Shown: positions 35,913-45,480, counted from the stretch's first letter. The stretch is 64,000 nt of DNA from RGIG4140 sp045635565 (GCA_045635565.1 JAZTVX010000021.1:39307-103306); one strand, 5' to 3'. Translations and numbers: made by a program. The notes: generated from the letters alone by a model not told the origin.

Positions 35913-36590
35913 ATCTAAAAATTTGATTTTTTATTTGATTTTTTAACTATTTGTATTTTATTCAAAAAAAAACAAATAGTTATTCATTTATTTTGAATGG
36001 AGAACATCATTTTAAAGCGAGAAAAATAACTTTGAACGATACAAAATACAATCATTTTAGTTTAAAAAGACTTATTACATAAAAACAAGATATTTTATCG
36101 TTTATTTTTTCAATGAAAAGATAATGGTTTGGATAGAATTCACATTATGAAATAACATAATAATTTTTTCAAAAAATATCCATTTAAAACAAAAAAATAA
36201 ATCATACATTTGATTTAAAACAAAAACACAAATCAGAAATTATATCATAATATTTATTGTAATCAATTACTTATTCTTTTTTATTAAAAATATTGTAACT
36301 ATACATAATATAAATTATGCGCCAAATATATCTGGAATAAACACACATATTTTTAATAATTTCAATATGTTAAATGTGCGTGTGGATAACTTTGTTGATA
36401 GTTTCAGAATTTATGGGCTATTCTTTTAAATCAACTTCGAATTAAGGATTGCATCGACGTTGAATATGAACTCAAACATTGATACCATATTTTAGGTCTA
36501 GCCATCGGTTCTGTTTGAATGCCTGTATGGCTCATAATACCAGCAAAGTCCCCTTGCCTAATGGTCTGTGTAAATGACGATACATATACT
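35913..36590. other. AT-rich non-coding stretch
   Basis: No coding frame is visible. It holds a perfect 11-bp inverted repeat TAACTATTTGT / ACAAATAGTTA (35944-35954 and 35972-35982), which may act as a terminator for the preceding operon, and one consensus DnaA box TGTGGATAA (36381-36389). The part from 36430 to 36590 is less AT-rich and may be eroded mobile-element sequence. Confidence 0.5.
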
Positions 36591-36840
36591 TATTACCCGT
36601 AAACAGGGTCGAAATATAAAGTGAGTTGACTTTCTTGAGCACCATTTTTCACTTATTTATTTGTATTTTACCCACCGTATCCATGTAATACTCTCTACAC
36701 CAAAATTCTCTTTTTCTATACCTAAATCCAGCATTTTTCCATTTTTCGTGTATCATTAAACTACTTTCACCTTTGTGATAACCTACAACACTAGAAACAG
36801 TGAATTTTGTTGGTATCTCTAATAGCTTCTACACACTTCT
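36590..36840 (-). pseudogene. tnpA: Relic of an IS200/IS605-type TnpA transposase
   Basis: Minus-strand frames give IPTKFTVSSVVGYHKGESS, then LMIHEKWKNAGFRYRKREFW and CREYYMDTVGKIQINK before a stop. These match the central and C-terminal part of IS200 TnpA, including the Tyr of the catalytic helix region and the YYMDTVGK core. Shifted frames continue with ESQLTLYFDPV and FTGNK, resembling the usual end. The N-terminal His-hydrophobe-His region is missing or frameshifted. It is a dead remnant; no partner tnpB is seen. Confidence 0.75.
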
Positions 36841-36880
36841 GCTCTGAATTACCAGCCTGTCCGTGGGTTTTCTGAACACA

Positions 36881-36915
36881 AAAAATCCTCCTGAAACTTA
36901 GGAGGATTTTTATAT
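36881..36915 (-). terminator. Terminator of the large ankyrin gene
   Basis: AAAATCCTCC / GGAGGATTTT with a short loop; on the minus strand it is followed by TTTTTTG and lies about 30 bases after the stop codon at 36944. Confidence 0.8.
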
Positions 36916-36943
36916 GTTTGTTAAAGTATTTCCTTTTTCTGAT

Positions 36944-39900
36944 TTAGTTTTTTTCATGCTCATGACGAACGTGAGATACATCTTGCTCGGAAGTTGATGA
37001 CAAACCATCATCAGTTCGCTCTTGTTGTGCACGCAATACGTCTGTTAAAGGCTTTTGTTGTGACTGTTCCGGCACAAGAACTTGTTGATGTTCTCTTTGC
37101 CAAGTCAAATACGGTTCTGAATTTATCAATGTTCGTGCCTTATTACGAATATGAAGCGGTGTATTTTTTGTCATCCGTTCATAGACCAAATCAACCTTTT
37201 CAACGGGTATTTTGTTGCATTCTATCATTGTCGTCATAACCGAATAAAGAGATGTATTTCTACCTTTCCAACGTTCTTCTGCCAATAAATAATCAAGTGG
37301 TGTCTGACCAGTTTCGTCAACTACATTCAAATCAACGCCTTGTTTAATCATCTGCTGAACCCAATCAAACTTTCCCTGCTCTATTAAAAATATAATGAGG
37401 GGTTTACCATCTATTTTTTGATTTAAATCAACTGCTCCATTCGTTTTAAACATTAAATGTTCAATGATATCATCATATTCTTTATATTTCTCTTGGAGTG
37501 CTAATACCAATGGGGTTTTTCCACCGGCATTAGGCTTATCAGCATTTTCAGGTGTTATCAATGTTTGAATAAGGTCAACTGAACGTCCATATTGAATAGC
37601 AATGGCGAGTGGGGTGTTGCCCTGTTCATCAACAGCAGTTAAATCAACACCTTCTTGAATCATTTTACCCACTAAATCTTCTCGCCCTTTTTTGATAAAA
37701 TTAGATACCAGTGGCTCTCCATCTACTTTTTGATTTAAATCAACTACTCCATTTGTGTTGAACATCAAATATTCAATGACTTGCCAGCAGTTTTGACGAT
37801 ATTGGGAATGCTTGGAAGTATAGTATGGATACTGGGTCAATGCCTTAGTAGCAATCATTAAAGGTGTTTTCCCATCAGCATTGGGTTTATCAGCATTTTC
37901 AGGAGTTATCAATGTTTGAATAAAGTCAAACGGATAACCTCTTCCAATCAAATAATCAAACGGAATTTCAATACCTTTTTCGGCTGCTTTTTTGATAATA
38001 TCGTATTTTCTATCTTTTTCAAGATCTGTTTCTAATATTTGAATTAAATGTTGTTGAGTAATATTAACGGCACCATCGTTTTCAAACATTAATTCTTCAA
38101 CTAAATCCCAGCGTTTTTCCCGTTCAATTAATCGTGTAACCGCCTCTGTAAAAATACCAGAACCAACAACACCAGCCACATCCATTTCTTCATCGGCTCG
38201 GCTCATTATGGATAATAATTTTTGAATATCTTTTGTTGTGCCTTTTTTAATTAAATCAGATACAGATACAAAATTTTCAATTGCATTCGTAAATACATCG
38301 TTCCTAAGAATCTCCTTTATCAAATTTTCCAAGCGTACAGGATTACGCAATAATTGACGACTGATTTCGCCTGTCACAGATGGGGTAATGTGTTGGTCAT
38401 CTTCCTTGCCCCAATCATATGCTTGTGTTATTTCCAATAAAGCATCAATCTCTGCATAAGAACCTTCTTCAATAATTGAACGAAGTACGTCCTCATCTAA
38501 TTTTCCCTTTATCTTATCTTCAATGGCTTTATATCCTGCAAAAGAGTCTTCATACCCTCTAGAATAATTTTTGGCGTACTTTATTACATTTTCCAACAAA
38601 TTGTCTTGATACCGATCTATTATTTTTTTTGTATCTAATGAATTATTCGCATTTTCTCTTGAAATTTCTTTACTTTCTGCTTCCCTTAAACACCGAATAA
38701 AATCAACCGGTGCACCATATTCAAGTGCAACCATTAAAGGTGTTTTTCCCCCCATGTCTTGAGCCAACAAATGAACACCTTCTAATAATTTAACATCAAA
38801 AGTACCATCTGCTTTTCGAAAAGCATCCCATTTTTTATGGCGTATCAAAGTCGATATGAATGGTTCATTATGCCAATTATTAGGGATTCTTTGATTTAAA
38901 ATATTACTGTTAATTAAAATGTGCGTATCTTTCTTATTCTCATCAAATGTAAAATTTCTTTCTAACAGAATACTCAAAAAGCCTATGTTTCCCTCGTGAA
39001 TCAAGGCTGATATCAATGGTTGCTTTTCATTCCCAATTGTTTGATTCAGGTCCACACCAGGTTGGCTCATGATATGGCAGACTATTTTGTCATTTTCACC
39101 TGTTCTTTTTTGCTGATATCGTTCAAATGCTAAGACTAATGGTGTTTTACCATCTTTATCGGGGGTGTCAAGGATGTTTTTATTTGTGTACATTTCAATC
39201 ACCTCAAGAGAACATCCCGCCTTAATGGAAATTGTCATTACGGTATCAATAACCTCTTTCCCATCAGTAACTGTTCCTTTGCTTTTATCTCTGAGTTGGT
39301 CTAAAACAATAGGTTTTCCAACTAATTCATAAAGTTCTCTATCTTTCTTGCCTTTATAATATGCACGCAAATCCTTGTCTGTTAATAAAAACCGGATGGT
39401 TTCCACTTGATTTTGTCTTGCGGCTCGAACAAAAATATTCTCACCTCTATTATCCGTAATTGCAACATTGGCCCCTTTTAATATTAAATATTTTAAAACA
39501 TCCGTTCGACCTAAATCCGCTGCTATTAAAAGAGGAGAAACAGTACGTGCGTTATTCGCACGTGCGTTATCCACACGTGCGTTATCCTCTGTAAAAAGAA
39601 CATATTTACCATGTTCCAATACATAGCAATTACATGAAATAGCATTTATATGAGCACCATTACCAATCAGACCTTGAATTTCATTCAAAGGACGGCCATT
39701 TTCAAGGGCTCCCATCAACGATGTCCAACCATTATCATTTGGAAGAACTGCCTCTTCTAAATTTGTAAAGGCACGTTCAGGACACCAATGGCCATCCCCA
39801 TAGTCGTTGTGCCACACAGTCTCACCAGGTACCATATGACCTCCGGTATACACAAAGTGACCAGGTTGTTTTCGCCAAGCACGATATGTTCCCCATTTGT

Positions 39901-40270
39901 CATTGACAACTGTAACATCTACAGAACCTTTCCCTACATAAGTGGGAACTCGAATTGATTGCAAGATAAAGTCAATTGCCAAAGATTTTTCACCATCATT
40001 AAAAGGATCTTCTTCGTCTACGTCTTTACGGAAATCTCTAACATATTCAATAAGCTTAATTTGTTGTTCCGGGGTCAAACTGTCCCACGAAACAAAAGTG
40101 TTTTCTTTTGTATTTAAAAACGCTCCAATTTGCTCATTACTATCAAAATTTTTTTTCGTAAAAACATCAGAAGGCTTATCATCTTTTTTTAATAAAAGAT
40201 TAACTCCGCACACTTTTCTTAAGTGATCAATAATCTCACAAACATATGTTCTTACGTCATCTTCATCCAT
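36944..40270 (-). CDS. Large ankyrin-repeat protein
   Basis: 1108 residues with no signal peptide. The N-terminal 150 residues are not ankyrin and carry a Trp/Tyr/His-rich stretch (WRKQPGHFVYTGGHMVPGET, then HNDYGDGHWCPE) I do not recognise. Ankyrin repeats cover most of the rest (SPLLIAADLGRTDVLKYLIL; GKTPLMVALEYGAPVDFIR; GNTPLAIAIQYGRSVDLIQ). A near-duplicate pair of about 100 residues near the C-terminus (both with QTLITPENADKPNA) shows recent internal duplication. A five-residue repeat (DNARV-DNARA-NNART) sits near residue 225-240. The hydrophilic end lacks the RGAR tail. It has its own terminator and no operon partners. A host-directed effector role is possible but unproven. Confidence 0.9.
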   Translation of the reverse strand: MDEDDVRTYVCEIIDHLRKVCGVNLLLKKDDKPSDVFTKKNFDSNEQIGAFLNTKENTFVSWDSLTPEQQIKLIEYVRDFRKDVDEEDPFNDGEKSLAIDFILQSIRVPTYVGKGSVDVTVVNDKWGTYRAWRKQPGHFVYTGGHMVPGETVWHNDYGDGHWCPERAFTNLEEAVLPNDNGWTSLMGALENGRPLNEIQGLIGNGAHINAISCNCYVLEHGKYVLFTEDNARVDNARANNARTVSPLLIAADLGRTDVLKYLILKGANVAITDNRGENIFVRAARQNQVETIRFLLTDKDLRAYYKGKKDRELYELVGKPIVLDQLRDKSKGTVTDGKEVIDTVMTISIKAGCSLEVIEMYTNKNILDTPDKDGKTPLVLAFERYQQKRTGENDKIVCHIMSQPGVDLNQTIGNEKQPLISALIHEGNIGFLSILLERNFTFDENKKDTHILINSNILNQRIPNNWHNEPFISTLIRHKKWDAFRKADGTFDVKLLEGVHLLAQDMGGKTPLMVALEYGAPVDFIRCLREAESKEISRENANNSLDTKKIIDRYQDNLLENVIKYAKNYSRGYEDSFAGYKAIEDKIKGKLDEDVLRSIIEEGSYAEIDALLEITQAYDWGKEDDQHITPSVTGEISRQLLRNPVRLENLIKEILRNDVFTNAIENFVSVSDLIKKGTTKDIQKLLSIMSRADEEMDVAGVVGSGIFTEAVTRLIEREKRWDLVEELMFENDGAVNITQQHLIQILETDLEKDRKYDIIKKAAEKGIEIPFDYLIGRGYPFDFIQTLITPENADKPNADGKTPLMIATKALTQYPYYTSKHSQYRQNCWQVIEYLMFNTNGVVDLNQKVDGEPLVSNFIKKGREDLVGKMIQEGVDLTAVDEQGNTPLAIAIQYGRSVDLIQTLITPENADKPNAGGKTPLVLALQEKYKEYDDIIEHLMFKTNGAVDLNQKIDGKPLIIFLIEQGKFDWVQQMIKQGVDLNVVDETGQTPLDYLLAEERWKGRNTSLYSVMTTMIECNKIPVEKVDLVYERMTKNTPLHIRNKARTLINSEPYLTWQREHQQVLVPEQSQQKPLTDVLRAQQERTDDGLSSTSEQDVSHVRHEHEKN
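39545..39589. repeat. 15-bp tandem repeat inside the large ankyrin gene
   Basis: Three tandem 15-base units starting ACGTGCGTTAT, each differing only in the last four bases. The unit length keeps the frame and encodes DNARV/DNARA/NNART. Confidence 0.9.
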
Positions 40271-40365
40271 TTTTCATCCTCCACAACACACCAATATTAT
40301 AAAGAGTATATCACGCTTTAATTTTTGACACAAGTTTTTTGATACAAAAATTAAATTTATTGACA

Positions 40366-40406
40366 TAAAAAAACACCTTGCTACATGAACAAGGTGTCTG
40401 TTTTTC
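40366..40406 (-). terminator. Terminator after the DUF465 gene
   Basis: ACACCTTG / CAAGGTGT 8-bp stem with a nine-base loop; on the minus strand it is followed by a T run. Confidence 0.8.
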
Positions 40407-40433
40407 AATTACATTACAAGGATCTAATTATTC

Positions 40434-40607
40434 TTAAGCATTTTTTTCGATTTCTTCGATTTCTTGCTTAATGGCTAATTTTTGTTTTTTATATTCCTGA
40501 ATTTTCATGTTGTCCGGTAACGGATGAGCACTTTCTTCAGCGATTTTAACATCTAATTCGGCGTGTTTAGCCTTTAATGCTGTTAAATGTTTTTCAATTT
40601 TTTCCAT
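40434..40607 (-). CDS. DUF465 (YdcH-like) small protein
   Basis: 57 residues, too short for many gene callers. The sequence MEKIEKHLTALKAKHAELDV and the later KIQEYKKQKLAIKQEIEEIE form the helical hairpin of DUF465 proteins, which are widespread in alphaproteobacteria and have no settled role. AAGGAG lies six bases before the ATG at 40607, and a strong terminator follows. It is 63 bases downstream of pfkA on the same strand. Confidence 0.85.
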   Translation of the reverse strand: MEKIEKHLTALKAKHAELDVKIAEESAHPLPDNMKIQEYKKQKLAIKQEIEEIEKNA

Positions 40608-40670
40608 ATTCTTCTCCTTATGTTGACTTTATTAGTATAAATCCGTCTTAAAAAAAATGCAACCTTTCTT

Positions 40671-41762
40671 TTATTCTCCGACATAAATTCCTAAATGACG
40701 AGCTGTTTGCACAAGTGAACTTGTCGGATCAACCGGCGTATTAGCGATTTTTAAAATCGTATTCAATGCTTCGTCTTTAACGGAACCGTCTTTATAAACA
40801 ACAACACGATTGGTTTCGCTGTTTTCAATCAATTCTACAGCTCTGACAGCAAATTGTGATGCTAAAATTCTATCAGATGGAACAGGATTACCGGCACGTT
40901 GAATGTGACCTAAAACATTTACACGAACATTATATCCATCTGCTTGTAACTTTTCAACAAAGTAGTCAGAGACACCTCTGAATGTTTTTCCGTTACCAGC
41001 AAAATGATGCTTCCCATCAGGTGATTTAACTCCTTCTGAAATAACAATAATACCGTGTTTTTTACCTTGTTTTTTATTTTCTTCCAATTTTTTGACAATA
41101 CCTTCGTATGTGTAATCGATTTCCGGAATTAAAATAACATCAGCATAACCAGCAATACCGGCAGATAAGGCTAAATGCCCTGCTCCACGCCCCATAACTT
41201 CCACAATCATAACACGATTGTGCGATGTAGCGGTTGTTGTTAATTTATCAAGGGCTTCAACAACGACATTGACCGCCGTTTCAAAACCGATAGCAACATC
41301 TGTGCCCGGTGCATCGTTATCAATCGTTTTAGGAATACCAATCATTGATATACCTGCTTTTTTACAGTATCTGCTGACAATGGCCATTGACCCATCTCCA
41401 CCGACAACAACCAAAGACGAAATACCCAATTCCTTAATACCTTCTTGGAAACGCTTATCTAATTCTTCATCTGTTAATTCTTCAATTGTACCATCGGCTT
41501 TTTGTTGCAAATGCGGATTACCCGTATTGTTACTGCCTAACATCGTACCACCCAAAGCAGCATATGGGAAATCAAATTCTGAAATCGTTAATTTTTTATA
41601 ACGCATCGGTCTTGAAAAAACACCATCGGTGGAATTATAAATTCCGATAACTTCCCAACCTTTAAGATTGGCCGCAAAAACAACCCCTCGAACAGCAGCA
41701 TTCAGTCCTGAACAGTCACCACCACTTGTTAATATACCAATTTTTTTTGTTACTTGTGTCAT
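40671..41762 (-). CDS. pfkA: 6-phosphofructokinase
   Basis: About 363 residues from the ATG at 41762 (GTGGAG six bases upstream); a GTG four codons earlier is less likely. ITSGGDCSGLNAAVRG is the nucleotide loop, VVVGGDGSMAI carries Gly at the position linked to ATP use, and PKTIDND carries Lys where bacterial ATP enzymes have Gly and PPi enzymes have Lys. The EVMGRGAGHLAL and GHIQRAGNPVPSDR substrate motifs are intact. Phosphoryl donor is therefore uncertain; ATP is favoured by the Gly. Glycolysis through PFK is unusual in alphaproteobacteria and fits with PFOR in this genome. It follows lptB within about a dozen bases. Confidence 0.9.
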   Translation of the reverse strand: MTQVTKKIGILTSGGDCSGLNAAVRGVVFAANLKGWEVIGIYNSTDGVFSRPMRYKKLTISEFDFPYAALGGTMLGSNNTGNPHLQQKADGTIEELTDEELDKRFQEGIKELGISSLVVVGGDGSMAIVSRYCKKAGISMIGIPKTIDNDAPGTDVAIGFETAVNVVVEALDKLTTTATSHNRVMIVEVMGRGAGHLALSAGIAGYADVILIPEIDYTYEGIVKKLEENKKQGKKHGIIVISEGVKSPDGKHHFAGNGKTFRGVSDYFVEKLQADGYNVRVNVLGHIQRAGNPVPSDRILASQFAVRAVELIENSETNRVVVYKDGSVKDEALNTILKIANTPVDPTSSLVQTARHLGIYVGE

Positions 41763-41774
41763 GTATTTCTCCAC

Positions 41775-42509
41775 TTATAATGAAAAGTTTTTACCTAAAT
41801 ATGTTTTGCGTACGTTTTCATCCGCAATAATTTCATCCGGTGTACCTTGTTTCAGAACAACGCCGTCATGCAAAATATAAGCCCTATCAATAATACTTAA
41901 TGTTTCACGAACATTGTGATCTGTAATTAAAACACCCAGCCCTCTGTTTTTAAGCTGTCCGACCAACTCTTTAATTTCACCAACCGCAATCGGATCAATA
42001 CCGGCTAACGGTTCATCCAGCAAAATAAATGACGGACGGGACGCTAATGCACGAGCAATTTCCAAACGTCTCCTTTCCCCACCGGACAATGCCCGTGAAG
42101 GTGAAAAACGCAAATGCTCTATTGAAAACTCTTTCAATAAAGAATCAAGTTCTTGTTCTCTTTTTTCTTCACTCTTTTCAACAATTTCCAATACTGAACG
42201 AATATTGTCTTCAACATTCAATCCCCTAAAAATAGATGCTTCTTGGGGCAAATAACCAACACCCAAACGAGCACGTCTATAAACAGGAAAAGATGTAATA
42301 TCAATACCATCGAGTGTAATCGTTCCTTTGTCCGGTGAAATCAGACCCGTCACACAATAAAAAGACGTTGTTTTACCTGCACCATTCGGACCAAGTAAGC
42401 CTACTGCTTCCCCCTGTTGGACAGACAAAGAAACATCCCGTAAAACGACCCGTTTTTTGTAACTTTTACTCAAATTAGATACGGTTAAACCTCGTTGGGG
42501 TATAATCAT
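41775..42509 (-). CDS. lptB: LPS export ABC transporter ATP-binding protein
   Basis: 244 residues. Walker A GPNGAGKTTSFY, Q-loop YLPQEASIFRGL, signature LSGGERRRLEIARAL, Walker B FILLDEPLAGIDP and switch LITDHNVRETL are the LptB pattern. It powers extraction of lipopolysaccharide from the inner membrane together with LptF/LptG (not in the window). Its ATG overlaps the end of the lptC-lptA gene by four bases (42506-42509). Confidence 0.96.
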   Translation of the reverse strand: MIIPQRGLTVSNLSKSYKKRVVLRDVSLSVQQGEAVGLLGPNGAGKTTSFYCVTGLISPDKGTITLDGIDITSFPVYRRARLGVGYLPQEASIFRGLNVEDNIRSVLEIVEKSEEKREQELDSLLKEFSIEHLRFSPSRALSGGERRRLEIARALASRPSFILLDEPLAGIDPIAVGEIKELVGQLKNRGLGVLITDHNVRETLSIIDRAYILHDGVVLKQGTPDEIIADENVRKTYLGKNFSL

Positions 42510-43876
42510 TTTGCCTCACTTTTCTTACTCATCTCAAAATTATTGGGAATAATTTGTCCTTTAACCCGCCCTTTTATGCTTTTGCTTCGAGAAGCCGATA
42601 ATGAACTAATCCCCGTTTTAAGATTTAATGTTGCGTATTCCCCTTTTAATACACTTTCTTTTTCATGTAAAGAAACTTTTTCATAAACGCTGATAATTTT
42701 TGTTTTGGGCGTGTAAACACCATATTCTCCAACAATTTTTTGTTGTCTGTTTGTTGCATTCATTTGACCGAAAGCAATAACCTTTGCTAAAACATGTCCC
42801 GTTTCATCGTAAACAGCATAAATTCTATTTGCTTTCACCGTGTTGGTTCCTTCTTTAACAACGGCATTATCCGTTACAACAATTAATTGACCGACTTTAT
42901 TTGTGTCTAAAACAATTTTCTCTGGTAATTCTTGTAAAACCGTATCTATATCGGCTTTATCTTTGTACACCGTCATATTTTGACCCGATACATGGTGTTT
43001 TTCCTGAACAGCAGTAACATTTTTCTGAGCCGTTACTTTTTGAACAACAGTCTTACCTTGAATGTCTTTTGTATAATGTAAGATAACTTTTTGTGCTTCT
43101 AAGGAACTTTTACCTTGAATAATATCAACATTTTTCAATACTGTAATTGTTTTATCTAACTGATTGATTGTTAAACCATTTTCTGATATAATGTAAATAT
43201 TTTTATCATCTTCATTCAGATATGATTTTTGTTGTTTAAAATCAAGGGATGGTATATTGTTTAATTGTTTTTCCTGATGGAATAGTAATGTTTCGGTAAA
43301 TCCTTTAAAGTGGAGATAATTTCCCTTGTCCGCAATATAGAAGCCATTTGCCTGTATCATACCGGCAGGACCTTTAATAAAAACATCCTGTTCGCTACCG
43401 ATTGTTCCGGCATTATAATCACAAACCACCTTTTCGGAAAAAGCCTGATAACCGTTATCAGTTGACGCATCAACCTGTTCTTCAAAATATAGATATTTGT
43501 CCTTTTGAAACGCTAAACCGTACGATGTTTGCCCCTGTAAAACTATCCCGTCTGACATAACATATCGTGCTTGAGGCATATCTAAAGAAATAATCTGTCT
43601 TGAAGGGTCTGCTTCTTTAACCGTTTGAGCAATAACCGTTATCGGATTTTGATTACTGTCCCGTGAAAAAAAACGGACAGATGCCATATCTGTGGTGGCG
43701 TTTTTTATGCTTTTATGCGAAGGAGTTAGAGAGGCAAATTTATCTTTTTGTTCAACAAGTGCCGGCCATATAATCATAACACTTGCTAATAAAAAAGCAA
43801 ACACTGGTAACAGGCGTTTAAAAACAACAACCCTGCGAGAATGTATTTTAAGTTTTAACAAGCGTAATGTAAACAT
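42506..43876 (-). CDS. LptC-LptA fusion protein
   Basis: 456 residues. An N-terminal membrane anchor (LLPVFAFLLASVMIIWPAL) is followed by an LptC-like domain (about residues 60-205, FIKGPAGMIQANGFYIADKG). A second region (about 225-400) has the OstA/LptA pattern: NVDIIQGKSSLEAQKVILHY, then ITVLKNV-like and TVYKDKADIDTVLQ strands and VKANRIYAVYDETG. In most proteobacteria LptC and LptA are separate genes before lptB; here one frame covers both, with no internal stop. It would tether the periplasmic LPS bridge directly to the inner membrane. Assignment is from domain pattern and position between kdsD and lptB. Confidence 0.8.
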   Translation of the reverse strand: MFTLRLLKLKIHSRRVVVFKRLLPVFAFLLASVMIIWPALVEQKDKFASLTPSHKSIKNATTDMASVRFFSRDSNQNPITVIAQTVKEADPSRQIISLDMPQARYVMSDGIVLQGQTSYGLAFQKDKYLYFEEQVDASTDNGYQAFSEKVVCDYNAGTIGSEQDVFIKGPAGMIQANGFYIADKGNYLHFKGFTETLLFHQEKQLNNIPSLDFKQQKSYLNEDDKNIYIISENGLTINQLDKTITVLKNVDIIQGKSSLEAQKVILHYTKDIQGKTVVQKVTAQKNVTAVQEKHHVSGQNMTVYKDKADIDTVLQELPEKIVLDTNKVGQLIVVTDNAVVKEGTNTVKANRIYAVYDETGHVLAKVIAFGQMNATNRQQKIVGEYGVYTPKTKIISVYEKVSLHEKESVLKGEYATLNLKTGISSLSASRSKSIKGRVKGQIIPNNFEMSKKSEAK

Positions 43877-43884
43877 TTTTATCC

Positions 43885-44853
43885 CTATGCAACACCAGCC
43901 ATCAACAATGGATGGACATGTAACAATCCAATGGGTTTATCTTCTCCATCAACAACAAAAAGGCTGGTAATTTTCTGTGTATTCATAATTCGTAATGCTT
44001 CAACACATAAAATATCAGAAACAACGGTTTTCGGATCTTTTGTCATAATATCCGAGGTTGTTTTTTTAATAATATTTGTTGACATATGCCGACGCAAGTC
44101 TCCATCAGTAATAATACCAACCAAATGTCCTTCGGTATCGATAACACCAAGACAACCCCAACTTTTTGATGTCATAATAACTAATGCATCAGACATCAAT
44201 TCATCTTCATGAACAAGTGGCAGTTCATCACCTGTTACCATAATATCACGGGCCCGTAATAGGACATTACCTAATTTACCACCCGGATGTCTGTCATGAA
44301 ATTCTTCTCGTGTAAATCCTTTTTGCTCAATCAACGCAACGGCAATGGCATCTCCCATGGCTAATGTTGTTGTTGTTGATGTTGTCGGAGCCAAACCCAG
44401 AGGACAGGCTTCCGGTGCCTCTTTTTTCGACGGTATCAACAACGTTAAATCCGCCGCTTTTGCCATTGTGCTTTCCGGATTACTGGTAATAGCAATCATC
44501 GGAATACCGAATCTGCGTGAAAAGGTAATAATATCGCCCATTTCACGGCTTTCACCGGAATTGGAAATCGTCAATAGTAAATCGTCAGTCGTCAACATAC
44601 CTAAATCGCCGTGGCTAGCCTCGCTGGGATGAACAAAAAATGCCGGTGTTCCCGTAGAAGCGAGTGTTGCGGCAATTTTTTGACCGACATGACCACTTTT
44701 TCCCATACCAGAGATAATCAGACGACCTTTAATTTTTGTCATCATGTTAATCGCTTGAACAAACGTATCACCAAAACTTTTTTTCATCTGTTCAAGACCA
44801 TGTATTTCCATATCAATCACGCGTCTAGCACTTTTAATCAATTCATTTGACAT
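43885..44853 (-). CDS. kdsD: D-arabinose-5-phosphate isomerase
   Basis: 322 residues: SIS domain with ISGMGKSGHVGQKIAATLAS and HPSEASHGDLGML, then two CBS domains (ARDIMVTGDELPLV; TSDIMTKDPKTVV). It makes arabinose 5-phosphate for KDO, the inner LPS core sugar. It lies eight bases upstream of the lptC-lptA gene, the conserved kdsD-lptC-lptA-lptB order. Confidence 0.95.
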   Translation of the reverse strand: MSNELIKSARRVIDMEIHGLEQMKKSFGDTFVQAINMMTKIKGRLIISGMGKSGHVGQKIAATLASTGTPAFFVHPSEASHGDLGMLTTDDLLLTISNSGESREMGDIITFSRRFGIPMIAITSNPESTMAKAADLTLLIPSKKEAPEACPLGLAPTTSTTTTLAMGDAIAVALIEQKGFTREEFHDRHPGGKLGNVLLRARDIMVTGDELPLVHEDELMSDALVIMTSKSWGCLGVIDTEGHLVGIITDGDLRRHMSTNIIKKTTSDIMTKDPKTVVSDILCVEALRIMNTQKITSLFVVDGEDKPIGLLHVHPLLMAGVA

Positions 44854-44865
44854 TATAAAAACTCC

Positions 44866-45480
44866 TTAATGAGAAAAAATATCAGGTTCGTCAAAATCCA
44901 ATAAATCCAACTTTCCACGTGTCACCAAAAAATTAAAACAGGATTGAGCTAATTCTTTTCTATGTTCACGTTCAAGCAAGATATCTAATTTATTTTTCAA
45001 ACGATGTAAATACAAAACATCATTTGCTGCATATGAAATTTGTTCATCAGTTAATACATCACAACCCCAATCAGACGTTTGTTGTTCTTTAACCAAAGAA
45101 ACACCCAATAAGTCATAACACAATGATTTCAAACTATGTGACGGGGATGATGTGCGACATAATTTTGAGGCAATTTTTGTACAGTATATCGGTTTTACTT
45201 CGACATTCAAATCATGCAAAATCTTAGCAACATCAAAACGGGCAAAGTGAAATATCTTCAATATGTTTGTGTCAGTCAGCAAACGACACAAGTTTGGACA
45301 GGGAACCCCTTGTTTAATTTGCACAAGGCATGCTGTCCCGTCACCTGATGATAACTGAACCAAACACAATCTGTCCCGATGTAAATTCAATCCCATCGTT
45401 TCGGTATCAATGGCAACCGAGTTACCAAACGACACATTATCTGGCAAATCACCGATATAAACTGTAATATTTTTTGTCAA
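44866..45480 (-). CDS. RNase D-like 3'-5' exonuclease
   Basis: About 205 residues. DEDD exonuclease motifs: VAIDTETMGLNL (DxE), KIFHFARFDVAKIL and YAANDVLYLHRL (Y-x3-D). Short RNase D-like proteins lacking HRDC domains and preceding kdsD are typical for alphaproteobacteria. The frame extends to 45540, but a TTG at 45480 has AAAGGA at normal spacing and gives a natural N-terminus (TKNITVYIGDLP). Confidence 0.88.
   Translation of the reverse strand: MTKNITVYIGDLPDNVSFGNSVAIDTETMGLNLHRDRLCLVQLSSGDGTACLVQIKQGVPCPNLCRLLTDTNILKIFHFARFDVAKILHDLNVEVKPIYCTKIASKLCRTSSPSHSLKSLCYDLLGVSLVKEQQTSDWGCDVLTDEQISYAANDVLYLHRLKNKLDILLEREHRKELAQSCFNFLVTRGKLDLLDFDEPDIFSH

Noticed and set aside
35913..36400. Replication origin
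   Set aside because: Only one consensus DnaA box is visible and no origin-linked genes (dnaA, dnaN, hemE, parAB) flank the gap.
36944..36990. Possible RGAR-type tail on the large ankyrin protein (QDVSHVRHEHEKN)
   Set aside because: Only Gln-Asp, Ser and Arg line up with QDTSRGAR; the rest differs and there is no QKITDQK half, so it is not counted as a tail.
39900..40230. Plus-strand frame opposite the large ankyrin gene
   Set aside because: It has no ribosome site and lies antisense within the coding region of the ankyrin gene.
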